From NCBI GenBank assembly GCA_964521525.1, contig CAZFTD010000001.1:28141-92140 (forward strand): a stretch of 64,000 nt of DNA, given 5' to 3'. The DNA is from CALEUX01 sp964521525. GTDB lineage: Bacteria; Bacteroidota; Bacteroidia; Bacteroidales; Marinilabiliaceae. Each line of letters begins with the position of its first letter. The first letter of the stretch is position 1. Position numbers and translations under genes: made by a program. The notes beneath the pieces were generated by a model that saw only the letters and a program-made list of their open reading frames with translations, made no database searches and was not told the DNA's origin. Of the stretch, positions 54,729-62,954 are shown piece by piece.

Positions 54729-55976
54729 ATGACAAAATTTTTTACATCACTGATTTTCACAAGTCTGTTACTGATGAATGTATCAGGTCAGGAGAAAAAA
54801 TTTGACATTGAAATTCATGGATTTGTGGGTTTCGATGCCATCCACGATTCACGGGTTAGTAAGGCTGTTCGTCACAATCACATTCTTTTATATCCTTTAT
54901 CGGCCAAGCTGAATGGCGAGGGGAAAGACTTAAACAGTCATAACGAACTGGATATGGGCTCCGTACATTCGCGCTTCAGTTTGCATGTAAAAGGCCCCAC
55001 CGTTAATAATTTTACCACCTTTGCAATGATAGAAGGAGACTTTGCCGGTGGTAACTATGGTAGCGATGGCGATTTTATGCTGCGTCATGGATACATACAA
55101 ATTGGCTATTCAAAAGTATCGTTGCTGGCCGGACAAACCTGGCATCCGTTTTTTATACCCGAGAACTTTCCACAAACTTTGAACGCCGGGGTAGGAGTGC
55201 CGGTGCATCCACTTAGCCGCAATGCTCAGTTACGATTTACCTATAAGCCAACCGATAAACTTGAACTTTCAGCTTCATTGATTGAGCAGGGAGCTTTCCG
55301 CTCAGCAGGATTTTCAAGGGGTTCGGAAGAAAGTGCTACCCCCGAAATAGCCCTTCAGGTTAAAGCCGGCGGCACCGGACCAGTTTGGGCCAGTTTTACT
55401 GCCGGTTATAAAACATTGGCCATTCCTTACACCGTTGAACCCACAGCACAGCCCACCACAACCGGGAGCTATCATTACAGCGCATCGGTGCGGTTTAAAA
55501 CACAGCCTCTCATTATAAGAGCCGGAACCATTTATGGTGGAAACCTTACCGAACATGCCCTGCATGGTGGCTTGGGACGCACAGTGGCATCCATCGGTAA
55601 AAAACCAGAGTACAAGTCGCTTTATACACGCTCGCTCTGGTTCGACTTGGGCACAACCAGTAAAACCTGGGATCCCGGACTATTTCTTGGTAGAATTACC
55701 AATTTGGGTGCATCGGAAGAAATAATTGTGAGCGACAAACTCGGGCGCGATGCTAACATTGGAAATATTGTGGTTATTTCTCCACGCATCAGATATTTAA
55801 TTGGTACACATTTATGGGTTGGACTGGAATATATTTTCAATCAGGCTGCTTATGGGCAAACTTATGATGAAGATAATAAACAATACGTTAGTTCTTTTAA
55901 TGAAAAAGGAAAACCCAATAACCTGAAATACTACACCACTCATCGTTCGCTTTTATCGTTCCGTTACACTTTTTAG
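54729..55976 (+). CDS. Predicted outer-membrane porin-like beta-barrel
   Basis: A 415-residue protein with signal peptide (cleavage probably after MNVSGQ). The mature sequence is a series of alternating beta strands rich in aromatic residues and ends in RYTF, the aromatic C-terminal signature for outer-membrane insertion. Motifs such as GYIQIGYSKVSLLAGQTWHPFF resemble DcaP-like or related porins. No specific substrate can be named. It stands alone after a long gap. Confidence 0.78.
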   Translation: MTKFFTSLIFTSLLLMNVSGQEKKFDIEIHGFVGFDAIHDSRVSKAVRHNHILLYPLSAKLNGEGKDLNSHNELDMGSVHSRFSLHVKGPTVNNFTTFAMIEGDFAGGNYGSDGDFMLRHGYIQIGYSKVSLLAGQTWHPFFIPENFPQTLNAGVGVPVHPLSRNAQLRFTYKPTDKLELSASLIEQGAFRSAGFSRGSEESATPEIALQVKAGGTGPVWASFTAGYKTLAIPYTVEPTAQPTTTGSYHYSASVRFKTQPLIIRAGTIYGGNLTEHALHGGLGRTVASIGKKPEYKSLYTRSLWFDLGTTSKTWDPGLFLGRITNLGASEEIIVSDKLGRDANIGNIVVISPRIRYLIGTHLWVGLEYIFNQAAYGQTYDEDNKQYVSSFNEKGKPNNLKYYTTHRSLLSFRYTF

Positions 55977-56022
55977 GAATAAACCCGGCTTCAGGTTGTT
56001 CTTCCCATAAAAATGCTGAAAT

Positions 56023-56198
56023 ATGAAGAAGACGCTTGCCTTTGTTGCTGTTCTTTTTAAAGTTGCCGGATTTGGAATGATTCATATCCCCCTCTCAAAC
56101 CATGGAATGTACTTAGTATTGCCATGATGGGAATGGGCTCATTTTATCTCATTTTCTTAATTTTGTCGTCGGATAAAAAGAAAAACGAAGATTCCTGA
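56023..56198 (+). pseudogene. Frameshifted small hydrophobic protein
   Basis: The first frame (56023-56127) reads MKKTLAFVAVLFKVAGFGMI and stops at TGA. The ATG of a second frame overlaps this stop (ATGA at 56124-56127) and encodes MMGMGSFYLIFLILSSDKKKNEDS to 56198. A one-base shift would join them into one membrane protein of about 58 residues with two helices. Decay or a sequencing error is the simplest reading; two coupled mini-genes are less likely. Confidence 0.4.
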
Positions 56199-56210
56199 AA
56201 GAAATTGATT

Positions 56211-56678
56211 ATGTACAGCAAAGAGGAAGCAAAGGCCATTCGACTGGAGTTCTGGAATAAACTCAATAACCGCACCCGGCGACTGCCTGGCCAAAAGGGA
56301 CGGAAAAAATTCTGGATATACGATAATACTGGCGTCAAAGGAATGGATTTAAGATTCGATGTTGACCGGCATAAGGCTCAGGTTGCTTTGGAAATTAACC
56401 ATTCCAGTGAAGAACGCCGATTGGTTTTATATGAAAAGCTGCTGGCCTGCAAATCAATTTTTGAGTCGGAATTTGGAGAGCCATTAAAATGGGATTATGT
56501 TTACGAAAAAGATACCGGCGAACAGGTTTGCCGCGTTTATTGCGAGCAGCCGGGCGATATTCACGACCAGGAACGCTGGCCCGAAATGATGTATTTCCTT
56601 ATCGACCGCATGGTGCGTCTTGAAAAAGCTTTCCTCGAAGTGAAAGATTATTTACAGTCGGATATCAACGAAATATAG
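56211..56678 (+). CDS. DUF4268 family protein
   Basis: A 155-residue cytosolic protein. The ATG at 56211 is preferred over an earlier TTG. The N-terminus EEAKAIRLEFWNKLNNRTRRL and DLRFDVDRHKAQVALEI are family-like; DUF4268 is sometimes fused to restriction-type or other nucleases, but here it stands alone. Function is unknown. The creatininase gene starts 5 bp downstream. Confidence 0.8.
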   Translation: MYSKEEAKAIRLEFWNKLNNRTRRLPGQKGRKKFWIYDNTGVKGMDLRFDVDRHKAQVALEINHSSEERRLVLYEKLLACKSIFESEFGEPLKWDYVYEKDTGEQVCRVYCEQPGDIHDQERWPEMMYFLIDRMVRLEKAFLEVKDYLQSDINEI

Positions 56679-56683
56679 AAAAT

Positions 56684-57445
56684 ATGCGACCTTATTTGCT
56701 GACCGAAACAACCTGGAAACAGATTAAGGAATCGGAAATTCAACTTGCTGTATTACCATGGGGCGCCACTGAAGCGCACAATTATCACCTTCCTTATGCA
56801 ACCGACAATTTTCTGGCTACTCATGTGGCCGAGGAATCGGCACGAATAGCCTGGGGAAAAGGAGCCTTGCTAACTGTTTTACCAACCATTCCCTTTGGTG
56901 TAAATACCGGTCAACATGATATTAAGCTGGATATCAACCTGAATCCATCCACCCAGTTTTTAATTCTTCAGGATGTGGTGGCCAATCTTTCCCGACACAA
57001 CATCAACAAACTGCTCATTCTCAACAGTCATGGTGGGAACGACTTTAAACAGATGATTCGTGAACTGGGATTGAAGTTTCCGGATATGTTTATTGCCAGT
57101 TGCAATTATTGGCAGGCAGTTGAAGAAAAGAGTTTTTTTGAACACGATGGGGAACATGCCGGTGAAATGGAAACCAGTCTGATGCTTTATCTGCAACCTC
57201 ATCTTGTAAAACCATTAAATGAAGCCGGTAGCGGACATGCCAAAAAGTTCCGCATTGCTGCTCTTAAACAAAAATGGGCATGGGCCGAACGAAAATGGAG
57301 CCAGGTAACGGCCGATACCGGAGTGGGAAATCCCGAAAAATCAACCTCTGAAAAAGGAGAAGTTTGTTTTAATGCTATTGTTGCAAAAGTGAGTGAATTA
57401 ATGATTGATTTGAGTGCAGCCGATATAAATAACTTGTATGAATAA
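56684..57445 (+). CDS. Creatininase family amidohydrolase
   Basis: A 253-residue member of the creatininase/MftE/FAPy-deformylase-like family. Metal-binding motifs are visible: PWGATEAHNYHLPYATDNF (Glu, His, Asp ligands), NSHGGND and EHAGEMETSLML. Substrates in the family are diverse (creatinine, formamidopyrimidines, peptides). It overlaps the agmatine deiminase start by 8 bp and is probably co-transcribed, but a specific link to agmatine use is not known. Confidence 0.87.
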   Translation: MRPYLLTETTWKQIKESEIQLAVLPWGATEAHNYHLPYATDNFLATHVAEESARIAWGKGALLTVLPTIPFGVNTGQHDIKLDINLNPSTQFLILQDVVANLSRHNINKLLILNSHGGNDFKQMIRELGLKFPDMFIASCNYWQAVEEKSFFEHDGEHAGEMETSLMLYLQPHLVKPLNEAGSGHAKKFRIAALKQKWAWAERKWSQVTADTGVGNPEKSTSEKGEVCFNAIVAKVSELMIDLSAADINNLYE

Positions 57446-58463
57446 AATTGTTTTCCCGGCCGAGTGGGCACCACAAAGTGCTGTAATACTTGCCTGGCCA
57501 CATAAGGGTACCGATTGGGCCGATATGCTGGATGAAGTTCAGGCTTGTTTTTCGGAAATAATTGAAACAATTTCCCGGTTTCAGGATGTTTGGCTATTGG
57601 TGAACGATGCTGACGAAGTCAACCAACTGAGTGGCATTTTTAACCAAAGAGTGCATTGTATGGTGGTTGAAACCAACGATACCTGGGCGCGCGATTTTGG
57701 CCCCTTATTTATTGAAAATAATGGCATTCCGGTTTTAATGGATTTTAAATTCAACGGCTGGGGCCTTAAATTTGGGGCGGATAAAGACAATCTTATTAAC
57801 CGGCAGTTGTTTAACTATAACCTGTTTGCTCCACAAGTGCAATATTGCAACCGCCTTAATTTTGTGCTCGAAGGCGGCAGTCTGGAATCTGACGGGGAAG
57901 GAACTTTACTCACAACCTCCCAATGTTTATTATCGCCCAACCGGAATGGTGAATGGGATAAGGCCCAAATTGAACAATACCTGAAAGAAAACCTCGGCTT
58001 TAACAGGATTTTATGGCTTAACCATGGTTATTTAGCCGGCGACGATACCGACAGCCACATTGACACCCTGGCTCGGTTTTGTGATACCCGAACCATTGCC
58101 TATGTTCAATGCAGCAACCCGGCAGATGAGCATTATAACGCCTTGTTTAACATGGAGCAGGAGTTAAAATCGTTAAAAACCATTAATGGAACCAGCTATA
58201 ATCTGATTCCACTCCCAATGGCCGAACCAGTGTATTTCATGGGCGACCGACTGCCCGCCACTTATGCCAATTTTTTGATAATAAATGGCGCGGTATTGGT
58301 TCCAACCTATCAATCGCAACTCGACCAATTAGCACTTTCCCAATTGGCTTTAGCATTTCCCGAGCGGGAAGTAATCGGCATTGATTGTACAGCGCTAATA
58401 AAACAGCACGGTTCCTTGCATTGTGTTACCATGCAGTTGCCAATAGGCGTAATAAAACAATAA
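57438..58463 (+). CDS. aguA: Agmatine deiminase
   Basis: A 341-residue guanidino-modifying enzyme converting agmatine to N-carbamoylputrescine and ammonia. Signatures: NDTWARDFGPLF, VLEGGSLESDGEGTLLTT, GDDTDSHIDTLARF and the catalytic-Cys segment HGSLHCVTMQLP. Length is normal. The next intact gene, 341 bp downstream, encodes the following pathway step. Confidence 0.94.
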   Translation: MNKIVFPAEWAPQSAVILAWPHKGTDWADMLDEVQACFSEIIETISRFQDVWLLVNDADEVNQLSGIFNQRVHCMVVETNDTWARDFGPLFIENNGIPVLMDFKFNGWGLKFGADKDNLINRQLFNYNLFAPQVQYCNRLNFVLEGGSLESDGEGTLLTTSQCLLSPNRNGEWDKAQIEQYLKENLGFNRILWLNHGYLAGDDTDSHIDTLARFCDTRTIAYVQCSNPADEHYNALFNMEQELKSLKTINGTSYNLIPLPMAEPVYFMGDRLPATYANFLIINGAVLVPTYQSQLDQLALSQLALAFPEREVIGIDCTALIKQHGSLHCVTMQLPIGVIKQ

Positions 58464-58803
58464 CAGCGATAGCTACTTAAAAAAGTACATAAACTTAGAA
58501 ACTGTTTAGAATTATTTCTTAGACAAAAGATGCGAAGTTGTAACGAAGTGGAATGCCGAAAATCGGTACCCGAGTATCGGGAAAAGACTTTTAGACACGT
58601 GTTCCGGTTCATCGGAAATTAGATATAAAAGTAACACGCTTAAAATAAGCAAAATAACTTAACTGTCTTGTTTATCTTTAATTTCTTTTAAGTCTAAGCC
58701 CGATGAACCAGGACACGTCTTTCTGTCTAGCATCTAAATAAGAGTCTTTAATAAAACCAGAAAACTAAATTTAAACAGATACATATACTTAAAACCAATA
58801 AGG
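58464..58803. other. 340-bp intergenic gap with palindromic repeats
   Basis: Between aguA and aguB lie ACCCGAGTATCGGGA at 58568-58582 and TTCCGGTTCATCGGAA at 58602-58617, relatives of the palindromes at 24838, 36366, 49425 and 49459. A CCCGATGAACCAGGA copy lies near 58699. No gene is visible. The gap probably separates two transcripts or carries the aguB promoter. Confidence 0.55.
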
Positions 58804-59688
58804 ATGAGAAGCATTAAAACCGGTCTTATTCAGCAAAGCAACAGTTCGGACATAGCCGAAAACCTTAATAAACTGGAGAAAAACATTCGTGAAGTAGCTG
58901 CCCGGGGAGCTCAGCTTATTGTTTTACAGGAACTTCATAACAGTCTTTATTTTTGTCAAACCGAAGACACCTCCGTTTTCGATCTGGCAGAAACCATACC
59001 CGGGCCTTCCACCGAACGATTTGGCAAGCTGGCACGAGAGCTGAACGTGGTAATTGTTACCTCACTTTTTGAGCGTCGTGCGCCCGGATTATATCACAAT
59101 ACCGCCGTAGTCATTGAAAATGATGGTTCCATTGCCGGAAAATATCGAAAAATGCACATCCCCGACGACCCCGCCTATTACGAAAAATTCTACTTCACAC
59201 CAGGCGACATGGGATTTGAACCCATTCAAACATCTGTTGGAAAGCTGGGTGTTCTGGTTTGCTGGGACCAATGGTATCCCGAAGCTGCACGCCTTATGGC
59301 CATGAGCGGTGCCGACATACTGATTTATCCAACCGCCATTGGCTGGGAAAGCACCGATAGCAAGGATGAAAAAAATCGGCAAAAAGAGGCATGGGTAATC
59401 TCTCAACGTGCACATGCCATTGCCAATGGACTGCCGGTAGTGTCGGTTAACCGGGTTGGGCACGAGCCCGATCCATCCGGAGTAACCAACGGCATTCAGT
59501 TTTGGGGCAATAGTTTTGTTGCCGGTCCCCAGGGAGAAATGATTGCCTTAGCCGGTAACGAACAGGAAGAAAATTTAGTAGTAGATATTTCACTCAACCA
59601 ATCGGAGCAAGTGCGGCGAATTTGGCCTTTTTTTCGCGATCGAAGAATAGATGCCTACCATGAAATTGTAAAACGCTTTATTGATTGA
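58804..59688 (+). CDS. aguB: N-carbamoylputrescine amidase
   Basis: A 294-residue nitrilase-superfamily hydrolase converting N-carbamoylputrescine to putrescine, CO2 and ammonia. The catalytic triad is visible: Glu in VLQELHNS, Lys in GKYRKMHIPDDP and Cys in VLVCWDQWYPEAARLM. With aguA it completes agmatine to putrescine. An arginine decarboxylase, needed to make agmatine internally, is not in the window. Confidence 0.95.
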   Translation: MRSIKTGLIQQSNSSDIAENLNKLEKNIREVAARGAQLIVLQELHNSLYFCQTEDTSVFDLAETIPGPSTERFGKLARELNVVIVTSLFERRAPGLYHNTAVVIENDGSIAGKYRKMHIPDDPAYYEKFYFTPGDMGFEPIQTSVGKLGVLVCWDQWYPEAARLMAMSGADILIYPTAIGWESTDSKDEKNRQKEAWVISQRAHAIANGLPVVSVNRVGHEPDPSGVTNGIQFWGNSFVAGPQGEMIALAGNEQEENLVVDISLNQSEQVRRIWPFFRDRRIDAYHEIVKRFID

Positions 59689-59690
59689 AG

Positions 59691-60640
59691 ATGGGTAAAT
59701 TCATTATTATAATTGCCTTTTTTGCTTTAGCCGCCTGTTCAAAAACAGAACATGAGCCAGAGCAAAGCCTATATTTCCCGCCCAGCGGAAATGCTACCTG
59801 AGAAACCGTCTCACCTGAAGAATTGGGATGGGATACCGACAAAATCCGCGATTTACTTACCCTACTTGAAACCAAAGGTACCCGGGCATTTATTGTATTG
59901 AAAGATGGCAAAATTGTAATTGAGGCTTAATTCGGTAAAACCATTATAGGAAATCACTACTATCCGGTAAAAAGTTGTATTGTCCCTAACGGGACAATAA
60001 ATCAATCCTCAATTAAGTGTTTTACCTATCTTTAGTCCCTAACGGGACTGTGCCGTCAGGTACAGAATATCGGTAAAGATGAATCGACCCTAATTTTCAG
60101 TGTCCTGTAGGGACACCACAATTAGTCAGCATTATAGCAGCTTATCCAAAAATTTATCGGACAGTAGTGATAGGAAATAACAATTTTAACAGTTCTTCTT
60201 ATTGTTACTGGGCTTCAGCCGGAAAAACACTTACAGCTATGCTTACCGGAATTGCCCAGCAGGAAGGTTTTCTGTCAATACAAGATAAAACATCCGAATA
60301 TCTGGGTGAAAACTGGACTTCATTAAATGCTGATAAAGAAAATTTAATTACCATCCGCCACCAGCTAACCATGACTACCGGTTTAGACGATGGTGTTGCT
60401 GACAACCAAGATTTTAGTGCTGAAAATCTGCTGTATAAAGCCAATGCCGGCACACGCTGGGCTTACCACAATGCGCCTTCCGATTTAATTGCCGGTTTGA
60501 GAAAAAACGGCCAGTTTGTAAGTGTTGTACCCTCGCTAAACCTTGTTATGGTACGTATGGGCGAATCGCCCGATGATGTTCAGGTTCCTTTTCTTTTTCA
60601 CGACCAAATTTGGCAAAAACTTAAGCTGATTGTAAAATAA
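59691..60640 (+). pseudogene. Decayed serine hydrolase (beta-lactamase family) lipoprotein
   Basis: The gene starts 2 bp after aguB with a lipoprotein signal (FFALAACSK). It has a TGA at 59799-59801 and a TAA at 59928-59930 in frame, a 215-bp element inserted at 59955-60169, and an internal deletion: YHNAPSDLIAGL joins the active-site YxN region directly to the C-terminal GKNGQFVSVVPSLNLVMVRMGE-like end. SxxK is present as SAGK in WASAGKT. Excising the element plus one target copy (224 bp) restores the frame exactly (IIGNNNF). Four lesions show it is not functional. Confidence 0.9.
59955..60169. mobile_element. MITE-like element, 17-bp terminal inverted repeats, 9-bp target duplication
   Basis: Left end CACTACTATCCGGTAAA (59955-59971) and the complement of the right end, CACTACTGTCCGATAAA (60153-60169), agree at 15 of 17 positions. 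ATAGGAAAT flanks both sides (59946-59954 and 60170-60178). The 215-bp interior has no transposase and contains three hairpins: ATTGTCCC-TAAC-GGGACAAT at 59979-59998, AGTCCC-TAAC-GGGACT at 60034-60049 and GTGTCC-loop-GGACAC at 60100-60116. It must be mobilised by a transposase elsewhere. Confidence 0.85.
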
Positions 60641-60721
60641 GCCAACAATTTTTAAAAAATTATAAAGCTAAATTACAGTATATAAATATTTTGTAATTTG
60701 CGGCTTATTGAAAAAATAACA

Positions 60722-61510
60722 ATGATAAAGCTGGTTGTAACTGATTTAGACGGAACTTTACTCGACAGTAATAAAAATATCCATCCCGGGTTTTGGGCGC
60801 TTCATAAAAAAATGACCGACAAAGGTATATTGTTTTCGGTAGCCAGTGGCCGACAGCTCTTTAATTTGGAAGAAACTTTTTCCACAATCGCACATAATAC
60901 ACTATTCATTGCCGAGAATGGAACGTTTGTCAGATTTCAGGGGCGCGATTTACACGTGAATCCCATGGATTTAACTGCTACCATTGAGTTTATAAAAATT
61001 GCCCGGAAAATAACCGGTGTTGGGTTGGTTTTGTGCTGTAAAAATGCTGCCTATATCGAAAGTGCCGACAACCGTTTTATACAAGAGGTTGCCAAATATT
61101 ACAGCAAAGTAGTAATGGTTCAAGATTTAACACATGTAGATGATGTGGTATTAAAACTGGCTCTTTTTGACTTTGCAGATGCCGAAACCAATATTTATCC
61201 ACATTTTAAGCCATTTGAGAACCAGTATAAAGTAGTGGTTTCGGGCCGGCAATGGATGGATATTTCTCACATCTCGGCCAGTAAAGGTTCAGCGCTAGAA
61301 AAAATTCAGAAAGAACTTGGTTTTAACAGGGACGAAATTATGGCCTTTGGCGATTTCTTAAACGATTATGAAATGATGGAACTGGCCGGATATAGTTTTG
61401 CCATGAAAAATGCCCATCCTGAAATAATAAAAGTATCCCGTTTTGTTACTGAATACGATAACGACAATAACGGTGTGGTAGAAACTATTGAAAAAATGTG
61501 CTTCTCCTAA
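60722..61510 (+). CDS. HAD-superfamily sugar phosphatase, Cof type
   Basis: A 262-residue phosphatase. Motif I DLDGTLLDSN holds the catalytic Asp; SGR lies in motif II, and the Lys and GDFLNDYEM (motif III/IV) follow. The C2B-type cap fits Cof/YbiV proteins, which dephosphorylate sugar phosphates or FMN-type metabolites. The start at 60722 (MIKLVVTDLDGT) is typical; an upstream TTG is unlikely. The substrate cannot be deduced. Confidence 0.92.
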   Translation: MIKLVVTDLDGTLLDSNKNIHPGFWALHKKMTDKGILFSVASGRQLFNLEETFSTIAHNTLFIAENGTFVRFQGRDLHVNPMDLTATIEFIKIARKITGVGLVLCCKNAAYIESADNRFIQEVAKYYSKVVMVQDLTHVDDVVLKLALFDFADAETNIYPHFKPFENQYKVVVSGRQWMDISHISASKGSALEKIQKELGFNRDEIMAFGDFLNDYEMMELAGYSFAMKNAHPEIIKVSRFVTEYDNDNNGVVETIEKMCFS

Positions 61511-61516
61511 GACGTT

Positions 61517-62206
61517 CTATTTTGTTTTCCCCTTTTTCCAGGGAATTAAATATTCCATGGTGTACGAAAAGCCTGCATTCAGCCGGTTGTCGCCATTTCC
61601 AAAACCGGGAATAAGGTAAGGCGCTAAAATATTGGGGTTGTCACGATAAATAGCAACTTTTAAATGGAAAGTCCAGGCCATATAAAAGTTTTTAAATAAC
61701 TCCATTCTGGGTCCGCCTGTTAGCTCAATCCAATGCGTATTTACGGTGTTGGTTCCAATACTACCGGTGTAATCATCCCAGTAGCCATTTTCAATTATAA
61801 AGTAAGAAGCACTCTGTTCCTGCAAGGCATATCCATAGTGAAGACCAAACAATAAATTATCGTTGCTTCCGGCTTCCTTTTCTTTAAATACATCATACTC
61901 AAGACCTGCTTTCAAAAAAGTGCCATTGGAGGTGTAGTGGTACCGCTTTTTGCTGAACGAAACATTCTCATAGCCAGCTTCGGCTAAAAAAATCATTTGG
62001 TCTTTTACCGACATCCTTGATAAAAAAGAAATACCCGAACGACTTTTATCAAAAGCCTTATTTACAGGCCCTGCCAGATTTACTCCAAGCGTAAATCCTT
62101 TCGAGGGTTGCCACTTCTCCTTTTGAACCTGAGCACCTGCAACAATTCCTGCTCCAAGGAAAAGACTAATAAAGATATATCTTAACATTTTCAACATTTT
62201 CGCCAT
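61517..62206 (-). CDS. DUF6048 family protein, probable outer-membrane beta-barrel
   Basis: About 229 residues with signal peptide (start MAKMLKMLRYIFISLFLGAG, cleavage near AGAQ). The mature part has alternating aromatic-rich strands of a small beta-barrel. The start at 62206 is preferred; the frame extends further upstream without a signal. It overlaps the preceding DUF6452 gene by 41 bp, so the two are coupled. In Bacteroidota these families are typical neighbours; function is unknown. Confidence 0.78.
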   Translation of the reverse strand: MAKMLKMLRYIFISLFLGAGIVAGAQVQKEKWQPSKGFTLGVNLAGPVNKAFDKSRSGISFLSRMSVKDQMIFLAEAGYENVSFSKKRYHYTSNGTFLKAGLEYDVFKEKEAGSNDNLLFGLHYGYALQEQSASYFIIENGYWDDYTGSIGTNTVNTHWIELTGGPRMELFKNFYMAWTFHLKVAIYRDNPNILAPYLIPGFGNGDNRLNAGFSYTMEYLIPWKKGKTK

Positions 62207-62636
62207 ATCTAACCTTTGGATAAAACAACGCCACCGAATCAACAAAGGTTTTGGTATATAAAACGGTATCAATAGTAAAATCGAAAGTAAATCCGCATTT
62301 TCTCGAAATAAACTGCAGTTCCTTGTTGTGAACCACCCAAATGGTGTCGAACAACGAATTGTTGGATATTACAAAAATGGATGTATCGCTCTGAAACGAT
62401 AAAGGGAGAAACATTTTGCTGATATCCTGCTCCTTATAAATCAAAAAATCTTCATTATCGAGACCATAAACATTAGCTTTTTTTAATACAGAGTCACGCT
62501 TAACATTAAACGCCGAGTAAAATCCGGTTTGAAGAGCGTGCTGGTTCGACAAACACAACTCATCCTGATTGCATCCACCGGGAACCATCAGGTAAATAAA
62601 CCCTGCAATTATGAGTAAAAATGCTTTTATCCTCAT
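62166..62636 (-). CDS. DUF6452 family lipoprotein
   Basis: About 156 residues. The start at 62636 (MRIKAFLLIIAGFIYLMVPG) gives a lipoprotein signal ending at GGC. The rest is beta-rich, with VYGLDNEDFLIYKEQDISKMFLPLS typical of the family. Its 3' end overlaps the DUF6048 start by 41 bp. The pair is likely an envelope unit of unknown function. Confidence 0.78.
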   Translation of the reverse strand: MRIKAFLLIIAGFIYLMVPGGCNQDELCLSNQHALQTGFYSAFNVKRDSVLKKANVYGLDNEDFLIYKEQDISKMFLPLSFQSDTSIFVISNNSLFDTIWVVHNKELQFISRKCGFTFDFTIDTVLYTKTFVDSVALFYPKVRYGENVENVKIYLY

Positions 62637-62659
62637 TCCAAAACAGTAATTTTTATGTA

Positions 62660-62667
62660 CAAATGTA
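62660..62667 (-). promoter_or_regulatory. Candidate -7 element for the DUF6452-DUF6048 pair
   Basis: On the minus strand this reads TACATTTG, an exact TAnnTTTG, 23 bp before the chosen start. A clear -33 element is not seen. Confidence 0.3.
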
Positions 62668-62870
62668 AAAAATAAAACAGACCATACCTCATTTTGTAAA
62701 ATCAATAGTATTTAAGTCAGCAGCAAAAAGGCACGCGTTATAGATGTTTAACAAAATGTACGTATACGAACAACCAAGTGTACGCATTTGAACTATTTAT
62801 AAAAGAAGGTTAATTTTCATTCTTGGCTTTTATATTAATAATTAAACATTTATGTTATTTGGTCTGGATA

Positions 62871-62900
62871 TTGAAAATGGTTCAAATTGTTTTAAATTTG
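62871..62900 (+). promoter_or_regulatory. Candidate Bacteroidota promoter for the M16 peptidase
   Basis: TTG (62871-62873) and TAAATTTG (62893-62900) are separated by 19 bp, matching the -33/-7 consensus TTTG-N19-21-TAnnTTTG. The start codon lies 54 bp downstream. It sits in the 318-bp divergent gap (62637-62954), which shows no gene. Confidence 0.45.
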
Positions 62901-62954
62901 ACTGGAACAAATACTTCAGATACCATATTATCAAACAAACTAAACTTACTTTTT

